Positions 25,719 through 35,181 of a stretch of 64,000 nucleotides of DNA are shown one piece after another. The notes under the pieces were generated by a model that was not told where the DNA came from, ran no database searches, and saw only the letters and a program-made list of their open reading frames with translations. The translations under genes were made by a program, and so were the position numbers. The first letter of the stretch is position 1. The number at the start of each line of letters is the position of its first letter. The DNA comes from Cystobacter ferrugineus (GTDB taxonomy: Bacteria > Myxococcota > Myxococcia > Myxococcales > Myxococcaceae): positions 1-64,000 of the forward strand of contig NZ_MPIN01000017.1 in the NCBI RefSeq assembly GCF_001887355.1, written 5' to 3'.

Positions 25719-27620
25719 TTACCGGGGAGAGCTTGTGAGCAACGGGCTCCAGGCTCCGGCGCTCCCGAGCCCCAGCCGATGGGTCGCGCGGGTGACGGCG
25801 ACGTACAGCGCACGACGGGACTCGGGCGTGTCCGGGTAGGTGCCCGCCGTGGCGTCTGGGATGAGCACGTAGTCGAACTCGAGCCCCTTGATCTCCTGGA
25901 CGCACGTCACGGTGAGTCCGGGCCGGAACTCGAACTGCCCCGCGAACGCGAGTCTCGCGGGAGGTCCGTGCCGGAGGGCATGCGCGAAGGTTCGCGCCGC
26001 CTCGGGGGAGCGGCAGATGAGCGTCAGGCTCGCGGAGGGATCCTCGGCCAGTACGGTGCGCGACTCCCGCGTGAGCCAGACGGCCAGGTGGAAGAGGTTG
26101 TTCCGCCGGCAATGGGTGATGGAGGGCGGGTCGTGAGGGGCCGCTCGCTCCGGGTCGATGAGGGAGCGGGCGAGCGCCGTGACGTCGTCCGGGCAGCGGT
26201 AGCTCACCTCCAGCACGGCGCGCTCGGCCCTGGGCACCGCGAGTTCCTCCAACACCGCGTCCCATCCGTCGAAGAACGACGTGGGGTCCACTTGCTGCGC
26301 CGCATCTCCGGCGACGATGAAGGTGCCTCCGGGCCGGAGCCCCCGGCGCATGAGCGCGAGCTCCAGGGGCGCGAACTCCTGGGCTTCGTCGAGCACCATG
26401 CAGTCATACGCCGCGAGGAAGCTGGGTTTCACTCCATCGGCTCGGGCCCTGAGCCGCTCCAACTCGAAGAGGACGGCGTAGTCCTCGGGGTCGACGCTGT
26501 CCGCGTCCTCCATGGGCGTGCCCGCGTCGATGCGTTGGCCATCGACGGTGACGAGGTTCTCGCGATCCACGTGCGCGTATTCGACCTCCGTGGGATCCAG
26601 GAACTGGATGCGCGTGTGCTCCGTCACCTCCGCGGCCACCGAGAGGGGGAGGGCGCCCTCCGTGGCGGAGAGGAGCCGCTCCATCCAGGAGCGGTCCCCG
26701 AAAAGGTGCTCCAGGTCCACGCGCGAGGCGCGGGCGCGGGAAGTGGTGGGTCGGTCCTCGTCCCGTAGGGGTCTGGGATGGCGCTGGATGAACTCCTCCA
26801 GGAGGCCGCGCAGCGCGGGATGGCGTTTGAGGCGAATGACTCCGGACGTCGCATCCACGCTCTCGCGCCGGGGCAGGTCCTTGAAGACGCTCCGGGCCAC
26901 CGACGCCGCCCACTGCGTGTAGGTCCATACGTCGATCCCCTCGACGCCCCGGCGCTCGAGCATCAGCCGGGTGAGCCGGCTCAGCCCCTCCGTGGGGACG
27001 AGCACCGCGCCTCGGAACCCAGGGCCCGCCTCGCGCTGAAGCTCGACCAGCCGGTGCAGCGCCACCGTCGTCTTCCCAAAACCCGCCTCCCCGAGCAGGA
27101 GCACGCTCCGGTCCCGGGGGAGGTCCACGACGCGCTGCTGGGCGGGGTCGAGCCGCACCTCCAGGGGCGAGCGGAAGGGCCCGCGGGCCTCGGCGGGGCG
27201 GAGGGCCAGGTGGGGGCGGGGGGCGTCCTCACTCCGGTGCCAGTCCGTCCCGGTGCACTCCAGGCGCGCCTCATCGCCCGTGTCGATCCACACGAGCGCT
27301 CCCGCCTCGAAGCCGAGCAGGTTCTTCTCGAGCAGCCTGCCCGACACCACCCGCTCGCCCACCTCGATGTCGTACTCCTCTCCCTCCTCGTAGGAGAAGA
27401 AGACCTCGGCGAGGGGCGCCGTCCGCCAGTCGATGAGCGAGAGGGACGGGCCGACGTGGGTGCTGGCGGCGAGCAGCACATCCACCTCGCGCGGGCCGGT
27501 CTCCAGCCGCATGTGGGCGAAGTACGGGGGCACGCCGCCTGGATGCTGGGCGCGCATGGTGGCGAGCAGCCGCAGTTGATGAGCGACCCGTCGTTGCTGG
27601 TCGGCGTTCAGCGAGGACAC
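25719..27620 (-). CDS. HelD-like SF1 helicase
   Basis: A 633-residue protein. I start it at the GTG complementary to 27618-27620, since GGAGG lies six bases upstream. Residues 40-75 carry the HelD N-terminal pattern (SLIDWRTAPLAEVFFSYEEG). Walker A is GEAGFGKTT at 177-185, the DEAQ box is VLDEAQEF, and further motifs are VSYRCP, IKGLEFDYV and YVAVTRATHRLGL. HelD proteins release RNA polymerase from stalled complexes and some give rifampicin tolerance. The chain is shorter than B. subtilis HelD, and a DNA helicase role is an alternative. It stands alone next to decayed toxin loci. Confidence 0.82.
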   Translation of the reverse strand: MSSLNADQQRRVAHQLRLLATMRAQHPGGVPPYFAHMRLETGPREVDVLLAASTHVGPSLSLIDWRTAPLAEVFFSYEEGEEYDIEVGERVVSGRLLEKNLLGFEAGALVWIDTGDEARLECTGTDWHRSEDAPRPHLALRPAEARGPFRSPLEVRLDPAQQRVVDLPRDRSVLLLGEAGFGKTTVALHRLVELQREAGPGFRGAVLVPTEGLSRLTRLMLERRGVEGIDVWTYTQWAASVARSVFKDLPRRESVDATSGVIRLKRHPALRGLLEEFIQRHPRPLRDEDRPTTSRARASRVDLEHLFGDRSWMERLLSATEGALPLSVAAEVTEHTRIQFLDPTEVEYAHVDRENLVTVDGQRIDAGTPMEDADSVDPEDYAVLFELERLRARADGVKPSFLAAYDCMVLDEAQEFAPLELALMRRGLRPGGTFIVAGDAAQQVDPTSFFDGWDAVLEELAVPRAERAVLEVSYRCPDDVTALARSLIDPERAAPHDPPSITHCRRNNLFHLAVWLTRESRTVLAEDPSASLTLICRSPEAARTFAHALRHGPPARLAFAGQFEFRPGLTVTCVQEIKGLEFDYVLIPDATAGTYPDTPESRRALYVAVTRATHRLGLGSAGAWSPLLTSSPR

Positions 27621-27893
27621 CGCACACCTCCGGATGGAAGGGGAGGCGTACGGGTACCAACCGGGCACGGGGCCGCGAATCCGTCAGGACACGGATTGCG
27701 GCCTTCCGGCGGGTTTGCTTGGATGATGGTGCCCGCGGCGAGCACGCGCCGGGCAGGAGATACCCAGGGGCTGAGCGCCTCTCCACGAGTGCTCTACGAC
27801 CACGCAGATGGGGTGGCTCCACCGCCGCCAGCGCCTCGTCGGAGAGTTCGCCGCGGTGGAGCGCGCCTTGCCTCGACTCAACTGCGCTCGGCG

Positions 27894-28319
27894 TCAGGGT
27901 GCATTATGGCTCTTCAAATAGTTGGCGGCCCACTGAGCAACCCCCTCCAGGCCAGCATCAACGGGAATGCGAGCTGTCTGCTCATGATTGAAGGACCACC
28001 GTTTCAGCTTGTTCTTGATCATCGGAATGATCTCGTAGTGGTCGGGGTGGCAGAGAATGGTGACGCTGAGCGATCGTTTCTCGAAGTCCCTCCAATTCTT
28101 GGAGCCCGTTGCCTTGACGATGAGGGCCTTGTCTGGATCCCTTCCAGGCGACGGAGCTTCGGGGTTTCCTCGTGCCAAGGACGAGCGGAGGGACTCGGCG
28201 AGGCCCTCGGCCTCGGTCTTGAGGATGGGCTCGATGTCGACCCAACCCACATCCGCGGCACCGATGGTGGGGACGTAGAACATCCCGTCACAAATGTAGA
28301 TACTGGCTCTGGCTGGCAT
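27894..28319 (-). CDS. Possible Rhs-associated immunity protein
   Basis: A 141-residue protein with no recognised family (IYICDGMFYVPTIGAADVGWV, then SVTILCHPDHYEIIPMIKN). It starts at the ATG complementary to 28317-28319, two bases past the stop that would end the unshifted Rhs C-terminus (28322-28324). This position straight after an Rhs gene is where cognate immunity genes sit. Lower GC (about 55-58%) than the surroundings agrees with a polymorphic toxin cassette. Function as an immunity protein is inferred from position only. Confidence 0.55.
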   Translation of the reverse strand: MPARASIYICDGMFYVPTIGAADVGWVDIEPILKTEAEGLAESLRSSLARGNPEAPSPGRDPDKALIVKATGSKNWRDFEKRSLSVTILCHPDHYEIIPMIKNKLKRWSFNHEQTARIPVDAGLEGVAQWAANYLKSHNAP

Positions 28320-28321
28320 AG

Positions 28322-29463
28322 TTAGGGAATCTCGATGATCTCCATCATGATTTTGAGCCCCGGTCGACTCTGACTCTGGGCATGCTGAATCGCGTTGTTG
28401 AGCACCTGTTAATGATGGCTCCCGCGGCGATCCACGCCCACTGAGCGTGGGGATCGATGTGGTTCCATGGGTCGTTGGCACTGTAACTGTACCCGGTTGC
28501 ACCCTCCTTGAACCACGCGGGATCGCGGGACAGATAGCTCTTGAGCAGTGGGCTGTAATATCTCCCCAGATTGTAATGAAGCCCCGTGCCTTCGTCCTCG
28601 TACTGGCCCGCCAGGCGCCACGGCTGCCGCACGCGCCCTACGTCGATGTGTGCCTTTCCAAAGGAATCGTAGCGCGCCCTCCACGCGAGACGTCCCTCGT
28701 CATCGAATACGGCGATGACGGCCTGGCGGGCATCCTGCTGCATCCAATATGTCCGGCCGGCCTCGTGGAACGCGATGGGTGAAACCCCTTGGGGCAGGTA
28801 GACATACTCGCGGCGAACCGGTGGAGCATTCGGGGCCTCGTACAGCTCCTCCCACATCAATTGCAGACCAGACCAACCATAACGCCATGTCCGCTGGCCG
28901 TTCGTGGCTGAGATGCGGCGGCCCAGTGCATCGTAGGTATAGTTCCAGCGGACGCCACTTGCCTGGAGTTCCCCGAGTGTTCCATCCGCGTTGTGGCGGC
29001 ACTCCAGCTCACCGCGGGTTCCTGGCAACCGGGTGGCCTGTCCGAGTGCGTCGTACTCGATCCGGAAGTCGCCGTGGCTTCGCGGTTCGTCCATCGGACC
29101 AAACTGCCGGTGGACGCCTCCATCGAGGATCTGATTGCCATTGGCGTCGTAGGCATGGTGGATGGAGTGTTGAGGCTGGTCTCCTTGTTGAACCCGCTCC
29201 GCCACCAGCCGGCTGCCTTGGTCGTATGAGAACGAGCGTTCGAGCCACGTTTCAGGCGATTGGCGGTCATAGAGGACGATCAGGCGCTCGCACGCGTCGT
29301 AGACATAGCGCTGCTCGCTCAAGCAGTGGTTGCCGTCCGTGACACGGGAGTGGGAAAGTCGGCCAGACCGCGCATGTTCCTGCTCCTCGATGACGGCGGC
29401 GCCGTAGCTGTTGAGAAGCAGGGGACCGCGCCGAGCTGAGATGGCGCGGGCCCCTGGCGCCAC
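28322..29463 (-). pseudogene. Rhs repeat core, truncated at the 5' end and frameshifted
   Basis: From about 29400 the frame shows Rhs/YD repeats (YVYDACERLIVLYDRQSP, IEYDALGQATRLPG, YTYDALGRR) leading to the Rhs core: YDSFGKAHIDVG, RLAGQYEDEGTGLHYNLGRYY, SRDPAWFKEG and NDPWNHIDPHAQW. A full Rhs protein is well over 1000 residues; here the first part is missing and the frame begins just 8 bases after the DUF1501 gene. After AAGAIIN the frame shifts: restoring one base near 28405-28412 gives a short tail (NNAIQHAQSQSRPG) ending in TAA at 28322-28324. No toxin domain is left. This is probably an orphan fragment from recombination. Confidence 0.72.
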
Positions 29464-29470
29464 CCGGGCC

Positions 29471-30994
29471 TTACGCGTCCGCCATCATGAACGCGATCTT
29501 GGACTGCCGCGCGGCGGTCGGGAAGCCGTTGGCGGTCGCCGCGGCGAGGTAGTCCTTCATGTTGGGGAACACGTAGTCGCGCTCCGCCGTGGTCGACAAA
29601 CCCAGCCACGACACGATGGAGTGGGCATATTGGTCCACGGACAACGTGGGAATCCAACGTCCCTTCGAGTCGACGGTGTCTGGGTTGTTCGCCGCGTTGT
29701 TGGACAGGTCCAGGTTGGGGAACGTGCCATACAACCGACGCCCGAGGACGCGATCCCCGATGACGAGGGCATGGCCTCCCCAGCCATGGTCCGTTCCCTT
29801 GTCGGAGTTCTCCCGGAAGGTGCGGCTGAAGTCGCTCATCGTGAAGAGCGTGGCCTGTGGCGCGTTGGCTCCGAAGGCCGTCTGGACGAGCACGAGCGCC
29901 CGGTAGAAGGCGTCGAGCGCGAAGTCGAGTTGCTTGAACAACGAGCGTTGGGCCGCGTCCTGCCCGGTATGGGTATCGAAGCCGCCCAATCCCACCGAGA
30001 ACATCTGGCGCTTGAGGCCCAGGCCGCCGCTCGCCACGGGAGTGGCTCCCGCGACGATGTCCCGGAGGACCTGGTAGAGCTGGTTGGGCAGTGACCAGCC
30101 CCCGCCATCCGTGGGCAGGACGAACAGGGCGTCGATGGCCTCGCGCGTGGCCTGCGGAAGCAGGTTCCAGGCGGCATCCCGCGCGGTAGTGCGCGAGTTG
30201 GCGAAGGTCTGTGCCATGGAGAACGTGTCACCATAGGAGGACTCCAGGGTGACATCGTTGTGGAGGGCCAGCACCTTGGCGAGCGCTTCTTGTTGCAGGG
30301 CGCCGAAGGCGACGTCGGTCGTCGCCCGGAAGCCGAGCGTGCCATTGGTGGCCACCGACATGGGCCGCCGTGAGGCCCCCAGGGAGAAGAGGCCCTTGCC
30401 GCCGAACGAGGTCACCTCCGGATACTCTCCGGGGTTCAGTCCGCTGAGTTTGTCCGCGGCCCGGCCGCCCCATCCGGTCACCTTTCCGATGAGCTGGAGG
30501 GGGAGGATGACGCTGGAGGGGTTCGCGATTCCGCTCGCCCAGGCGTCCTGCTGGTCGGAATGGGAGTACAGGTTGTCCGGCCGCGGCACCGCGCCCGAGG
30601 TGTAGTCCGTCTTCTTCATGGGCAGCACGAGCGGCCCCACGTTGCACACCACCGCGGCCTTCTCCTGCTCGAAGAGCGCCTGGACCTTGGTGAGCGAGGG
30701 GTGCAGTCCATAGGAGCCGGTGGCGGTCCCCACGGGGTTGATGGGCAGCAGGTCCGCCAGCTTGATGCCGATGTTCGGCCGCGCCGCGAGGTACTGCGCA
30801 TGAGGGGTCGCGAGCCGGGGCACGATGAGGTTGTTGGAGTCGTTTCCGCCCAGAAGGAAGACACACACCGCGGCGCGATGGCCCGCGTAGCCGGAGGCGG
30901 TGGCGGCGTGCGCCTCGCCCCACCAGCGGGGAAGGGAGGCGGCGGCGGTGAGCAGGCCCGCGGCCCGGAGGAACTGGCGTCGTGAGGAGGTCAT
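29471..30994 (-). CDS. DUF1501 protein with Tat signal
   Basis: A 507-residue protein beginning with a twin-arginine signal (SRRQFLRAAGLLTAAASLP), so it should be exported folded. The body follows DUF1501, which has a sulfatase/alkaline-phosphatase-like fold: FLLGGNDSNNLIVP, PRPDNLYSHSDQQDAWASG, GGFDTHTGQDAAQRSLFKQL and FSRTFRENSDKGTDHGWGGHA. Some metal ligands in these segments look intact. It lies 5 bases downstream of the DUF1800 gene, the usual partner in bacteria. The reaction is unknown. Confidence 0.9.
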   Translation of the reverse strand: MTSSRRQFLRAAGLLTAAASLPRWWGEAHAATASGYAGHRAAVCVFLLGGNDSNNLIVPRLATPHAQYLAARPNIGIKLADLLPINPVGTATGSYGLHPSLTKVQALFEQEKAAVVCNVGPLVLPMKKTDYTSGAVPRPDNLYSHSDQQDAWASGIANPSSVILPLQLIGKVTGWGGRAADKLSGLNPGEYPEVTSFGGKGLFSLGASRRPMSVATNGTLGFRATTDVAFGALQQEALAKVLALHNDVTLESSYGDTFSMAQTFANSRTTARDAAWNLLPQATREAIDALFVLPTDGGGWSLPNQLYQVLRDIVAGATPVASGGLGLKRQMFSVGLGGFDTHTGQDAAQRSLFKQLDFALDAFYRALVLVQTAFGANAPQATLFTMSDFSRTFRENSDKGTDHGWGGHALVIGDRVLGRRLYGTFPNLDLSNNAANNPDTVDSKGRWIPTLSVDQYAHSIVSWLGLSTTAERDYVFPNMKDYLAAATANGFPTAARQSKIAFMMADA

Positions 30995-30999
30995 GGGGA

Positions 31000-32667
31000 T
31001 TACCTCTGGATCTGGTACTCGGGGGAGAGCGACGTGAGGTAGAGGGCCAGCTTCTGTCTGCGGGTGCTGCCGGCGCGGGGATCGATGATGGCGTTGTAGA
31101 CGGCGAGCTGGAGGTTCGAGGACATCGCGTCATGGAGCCAGTAGCGGCCGAGCCAGTACACCAGGTCGCTCGGGTCCGCGGGCAGCGAGCCGTAGTCGAG
31201 CAGGATGCCATTGGTCGCCGCCGTGCTCGAGAAGAGCAGGTCATGCACGAAGTTGGCGCGGGCGGTGGCCGTCGCCGTGTCCAGGATGGAGAACTCGGGG
31301 CCGAGCAGCCCGTTGCCGCCAGGGGCGAGCGCGTTGGGCGGGTAGTAGCTGAAGACCGAGGACGGCCTGGGCACGTCCTGTCCGAGCGACTTGCTCCAGG
31401 AGTTGAGCTTGCCTCCCGGGTTCTTGTCCGCCGTCTGCTCCAGCGTGCCGTTCAACCACCGGATGGTGGAGGTGATGAACAGCGCGGGCGGCCGGAGCCG
31501 GCCGAAGTTGGCGTAGAGCGACAGCGGCGGCTGGGGGCCGCGCGCCTCGGTGTCCTCGAGGATCTTCCGGACCACCGCGCCCAGGTCACCCCGCACGCCA
31601 CTGCCATTGTTCTTGAAGACAGCCACCACCCGGCTGACGTACGCGGGGCTGGGATTGCTGGTGACGAGGTGCTGGATGAGCTGCTTGCAGATGAACGGCG
31701 GCAGGTTCGGGTCGGCGAAGACGTTGTCGAGTGCCTCCTTGAGGTGCACCGCGGCGCCCGCTCCCGCGGTCGTCACCGCGCCCCGGAGGAGCGTCTGCGA
31801 CCCGGAGTCGTGATTGACATCGCAGCCCACCATCGGCTGGGTATAGTTGGCCGGGTTGCTGCGGCCCTTGGTCGGGCAGCCGGTGGCACCGGCGAAGGTC
31901 CACCCGGAGAGGGCTCGCGAGAACGCCTGGACCTGGGCCTCGGTGTACGCGGGGAGTGGCACGCCGTTGGCGTCGAGCTTCTGGGTGCCGTCCTCGTTCA
32001 GCTTGTACAACCCGAGCGTGAAGAGCTGGAGCATCTCCCGGGCGTAGTTCTCGTTCGGCTCGATGGCCTTGCCCGCCGTGTCGAACGCCCGGTTGTTCAC
32101 CATGTCCAGGTAGTTGCCCATGGCGGGATCGCGGGTGATTCCCTCCAGCAGGGTGCGATAGTTGCCGAAGGCATTCGTGGAGAGCAGGTTGAGGTAGCCC
32201 GCCAGCGCCACCTTGGGCTCCGACTCGGGAGTGGCCTGGATGTCGCCAATGCCATTCTGTGACACGACGAGGATCTGACTCAGCGCGAAGGCCACCCGCT
32301 GCCGGAGCTGATCCTTGCCCATGATGGCGTTGTAGAAGAACTGGGAGCCGAGATCCTTGCTCGTGGTCGTCCCGTCATACGTGTAGCGGGGCGCCGAGAG
32401 TTGCTCGGTGATGGCCTTGGTGATGCCCACGTCCACCACGTGCTCCACGCTGTCGATGGGCTGGGGGCTCACCCCGTTGGCCAGGCGAGGCCCGAAGGTG
32501 GCCTGCTCGAGGAACCGGATGGCATTGGCCTCCGAGGGCTCGGCGAGCGACTCGGCTTGTTCCACCTGCTGGAGGCCGTCGACGGGGTTCTCCCCGGGGG
32601 GGGCCTCTTCCGGTGCGCAACCCGTGGCGCACAGGGCGAGGGTGAGGGCGGCGGTGCGACGTATCAT
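31000..32667 (-). CDS. DUF1800 lipoprotein
   Basis: A 555-residue protein with signal peptide and lipobox (LALCATGC), starting at the ATG preceded by AGGAGG. The body is DUF1800: ANAIRFLEQATFGP, QLRQRVAFALSQILVVS, ENYAREMLQLFTLGLYKL, FSRALSGWTF and CKQLIQHLVTSNPSPAYVSR. The C-terminus ends in QIQR. DUF1800 and DUF1501 genes form a conserved pair of exported proteins of unknown reaction. Here they are divergent from a di-haem oxidase across an A/T-rich region, hinting at a shared regulon in periplasmic redox or surface chemistry. Confidence 0.9.
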   Translation of the reverse strand: MIRRTAALTLALCATGCAPEEAPPGENPVDGLQQVEQAESLAEPSEANAIRFLEQATFGPRLANGVSPQPIDSVEHVVDVGITKAITEQLSAPRYTYDGTTTSKDLGSQFFYNAIMGKDQLRQRVAFALSQILVVSQNGIGDIQATPESEPKVALAGYLNLLSTNAFGNYRTLLEGITRDPAMGNYLDMVNNRAFDTAGKAIEPNENYAREMLQLFTLGLYKLNEDGTQKLDANGVPLPAYTEAQVQAFSRALSGWTFAGATGCPTKGRSNPANYTQPMVGCDVNHDSGSQTLLRGAVTTAGAGAAVHLKEALDNVFADPNLPPFICKQLIQHLVTSNPSPAYVSRVVAVFKNNGSGVRGDLGAVVRKILEDTEARGPQPPLSLYANFGRLRPPALFITSTIRWLNGTLEQTADKNPGGKLNSWSKSLGQDVPRPSSVFSYYPPNALAPGGNGLLGPEFSILDTATATARANFVHDLLFSSTAATNGILLDYGSLPADPSDLVYWLGRYWLHDAMSSNLQLAVYNAIIDPRAGSTRRQKLALYLTSLSPEYQIQR

Positions 32668-32814
32668 CCGATGTCCTCCTGGGACGATGCTGCGCGGAAG
32701 CCGCATAGTCCGTAATTCCGGACCAAGTATCAATACCTTATAGAATAAAAAAATTAACCATGCGTGAAAAATTGTAAAAGCAGCGTCTCGGTCATGGGCT
32801 TCGAGAAAAACCAT

Positions 32815-32831
32815 CTCTTGAGTCTCAAGAG
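32815..32831. promoter_or_regulatory. Perfect palindrome CTCTTGAG-T-CTCAAGAG in the divergent promoter region
   Basis: 8-bp arms around a single base, sitting in the 278-base A/T-rich gap between the DUF1800 gene and the di-haem oxidase gene. It is a good size for a dimeric repressor site. No linked regulator gene is obvious. Confidence 0.55.
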
Positions 32832-32945
32832 TTGGGGAAAACTCGAATTACATGGATTGATATGCGAAATCCATCGCCTCATTGGTGCTGTTAGGATAAG
32901 GAAAGGGCGCCGCTCAGGACAAACCCAAGACAACAAGACAAAGAG

Positions 32946-35129
32946 GTGCCCTTGAAACTCAGGACATCGACAACACCGCCCCCCGTGCTGTCTGGTTCCC
33001 CCACCGCTTCCGCCCTGACGGCGGCAGTTGCCGCGGCCGTCTCGTTGACGGCTTGCGGAGGTGAGGGAGTGGGCGCGGATGCGAGCCAGGCCATCACCAT
33101 GATTCCTCCGGGCACCGGCGTGACGGCCGCGTACTCGCCCCTGTACGAGCCCGGCACCGAGGTCGTCGAGCAGCTCCAGTACACGGAGCCCGATGGCACC
33201 CTGGTGACCTTCATGGGCGCGCGCCCCACCGAGCGCCATGCGCGTGAGCGCGGCGAGGCGTGGGACGCTCCCGATACGGGCCCGGGCCGCTACTTCACCT
33301 TCCCCACCTTCTATTTCCAGAACCGCACCTTCGGTCTGGAGATCCGCGACGAGGTCCCCGCCGGCCGCCAGAAGATCTCGGTGTACCTGCACGTCAATGA
33401 TGGCACGTTCCGGGGCACCACCTTCAGCCTGTTCCGCAACATCAACAATCCCAACGTGCGCGACTTCGGCTGGTCGCTCAACTACGGCTTCAACAACCCG
33501 CTCGAGGGCAACCAGCCCATCTGCCACGCCGGCACGCGCGATTGCATGATGTCGTTCACCTCCAACTGGCGCACGTCCCCGCACAGCAAGTTGAAGATTG
33601 GCGACAAGATCGAGCTGGCCCCCGCGCCGCGCCTGCTCAGCCCCGCCCTCGACGGTGGTGGTGAGCGCTACTACTCGTTCGAGCAGCTCTACGTGGTGGG
33701 CAAGGGCATGCGCCCCTGGTACGGCATCGCCCCCAACCTGGACTCCGAGCCGCTGCCCGACGAGACGCTGCTGGGTGGCCAGGCCAGCGTGTCCTACAAC
33801 TACTCGGAGGAGCCGCACCGGGTGTTCCAGCAGATGGCCAACAACATCGGCATCAAGAACACCAAGAGCTTCGTGCAGGGACGCCGGTTGTTCCACACCT
33901 CGTTCGCGGACGGCACGCACTCCGAGCACCCGAACTCCAACCCCGTGTTCACCGAGCACAAGGGGCAGCTCGGCCCCCGCTACAACCAGGCGCGCTGCAT
34001 CGAGTGCCACACGGCCAACGGCCGCAGCGCGGCGCCGGCGGTGGGCGCGCGGCTCGCCACCCTGTCGGTGCTGACCGGCGCCGCGGGTGCCGGCGACACG
34101 GTACTGCCCGATCCGACCTATGGCTGGAACGTGCAGCAGGTGCCGGGTTCCGCCTCGGGGCCCAGCTACGGGGTGAGCGTGGCGTCCTTCCAGAAGACGG
34201 TGCGCACGCTGGCCGATGGTGAGCAGGTCGAGCTGGTCAAGCCCGTCTACTCCTTCTCGGGTCCGGTGCCGTCGCTCTACTCCGTGCGCCAGGCTCCGCA
34301 GGTCATCGGCATGGGTCTGCTGGAGGCCGTGGCCGAGCCCACCATCCTGGCGCTGGCCGACCCCGATGACGCCAATGGCGACGGCGTGCGCGGCGTGCCG
34401 CACTGGGTGAACAACCCCGAGACGGGCAAGGTGCACCTCGGCCGCTTCGGCTGGAAGGCCACCAAGGCCAGCGTGCGCCACCAGGTGGGTGACGCGCTCG
34501 TCAAGGACATGGGCGTCACCTCGCCGGTGTTCCCGTCGGTGAGCTGCCAGAAGGGCTCGCCCGACTGCCGCTCCACCACGGCGGCCACGTCGGTGTCGGA
34601 GACGGAGCTCCAGCGCATGTCGGATTACCTGTCGCTCATCGGCGTGCCGGCCCAGCGCAGCCTGCGCAGCGGCTACCCCGAGGGCATCCGCGTCTCGCCC
34701 GAGCACGACGTGAACCCGCCGCTCATCCAGCGCGGCAGCGCCGTCTTCGCCGAGGCCCGTTGCACCTCGTGCCACACCGCGCAGCTGACCACGAGCAACA
34801 CCCACCCGTTCGCCGAGCTGCGCGACCAGACCATCCGCCCGTACACCGACCTGCTGCTGCACGACATGGGTCCGGAGCTGGCGGACACGCTCACCGAGGG
34901 TCAGGCCGCTCCGAGCATGTGGCGCACGCAGCCGCTGTGGGGCCTGGGCTCGCTGAAGTTCGTGCAGGGCGGCGCGCAGAACGTGCGCTACCTGCACGAC
35001 GGCCGCGCCCGCACGCTGACCGAGGCCATCATGTGGCACGGCGGCGAGGCGGCGGGCAGCCGCGACCGGTTCGCGGCGCTCCCCAAGGCGGACCGTGACG
35101 CGCTGTTCGCCTTCCTCGAGTCGCTGTAG
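32946..35129 (+). CDS. Di-haem oxidoreductase (DUF1111-type thiol oxidoreductase)
   Basis: A 727-residue protein with a signal peptide and lipobox-like SLTACGG, so periplasmic or membrane-bound. Two c-type haem sites are visible: CIECH near residue 351 and CTSCH near 610. The C-terminal half follows the DUF1111 di-haem family (MGLLEAVAEPTILALADPDD, GVPHWVNNP, WRTQPLWGLGSLKFVQGG, YLHDGRARTLTEAIMWHGGEA). The N-terminal 300 residues are an extra beta-rich domain. The family is named putative thiol oxidoreductase, and some members act in lignin or rubber breakdown. The start is a GTG with a weak ribosome-binding site; the stop precedes a strong hairpin. Confidence 0.87.
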   Translation: MPLKLRTSTTPPPVLSGSPTASALTAAVAAAVSLTACGGEGVGADASQAITMIPPGTGVTAAYSPLYEPGTEVVEQLQYTEPDGTLVTFMGARPTERHARERGEAWDAPDTGPGRYFTFPTFYFQNRTFGLEIRDEVPAGRQKISVYLHVNDGTFRGTTFSLFRNINNPNVRDFGWSLNYGFNNPLEGNQPICHAGTRDCMMSFTSNWRTSPHSKLKIGDKIELAPAPRLLSPALDGGGERYYSFEQLYVVGKGMRPWYGIAPNLDSEPLPDETLLGGQASVSYNYSEEPHRVFQQMANNIGIKNTKSFVQGRRLFHTSFADGTHSEHPNSNPVFTEHKGQLGPRYNQARCIECHTANGRSAAPAVGARLATLSVLTGAAGAGDTVLPDPTYGWNVQQVPGSASGPSYGVSVASFQKTVRTLADGEQVELVKPVYSFSGPVPSLYSVRQAPQVIGMGLLEAVAEPTILALADPDDANGDGVRGVPHWVNNPETGKVHLGRFGWKATKASVRHQVGDALVKDMGVTSPVFPSVSCQKGSPDCRSTTAATSVSETELQRMSDYLSLIGVPAQRSLRSGYPEGIRVSPEHDVNPPLIQRGSAVFAEARCTSCHTAQLTTSNTHPFAELRDQTIRPYTDLLLHDMGPELADTLTEGQAAPSMWRTQPLWGLGSLKFVQGGAQNVRYLHDGRARTLTEAIMWHGGEAAGSRDRFAALPKADRDALFAFLESL

Positions 35130-35138
35130 TTGACGGCC

Positions 35139-35165
35139 GGGCGGCCCCGTTTTCCGGGGCCGCCC
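35139..35165. terminator. Strong GC hairpin between convergent genes
   Basis: An 11-bp perfect stem (GGGCGGCCCCG / CGGGGCCGCCC) with a TTTTC loop, 10 bases after the di-haem oxidase stop and 17 before the stop of the convergent Kelch gene. It likely ends both transcripts, although no U-run follows. Confidence 0.65.
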
Positions 35166-35181
35166 TCGCTACCTCAGGACA

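Noticed and set aside
27621-27893. Possible transposase remnant between the helicase and the immunity-like gene
   Set aside because: No frame gives a recognisable transposase motif and no terminal inverted repeats were found.
32764-32955. Short forward open frame in the A/T-rich divergent promoter region
   Set aside because: Its codons do not follow the GC3 pattern, it has no ribosome-binding site, and it overlaps both the palindrome and the start of the di-haem oxidase gene.
32754-35039. Very long minus-strand open frame opposite the di-haem oxidase
   Set aside because: It is the mirror frame produced by GC-rich codons; the translation is rich in Arg, His and Gly with no domain, while the plus strand has clear haem motifs.
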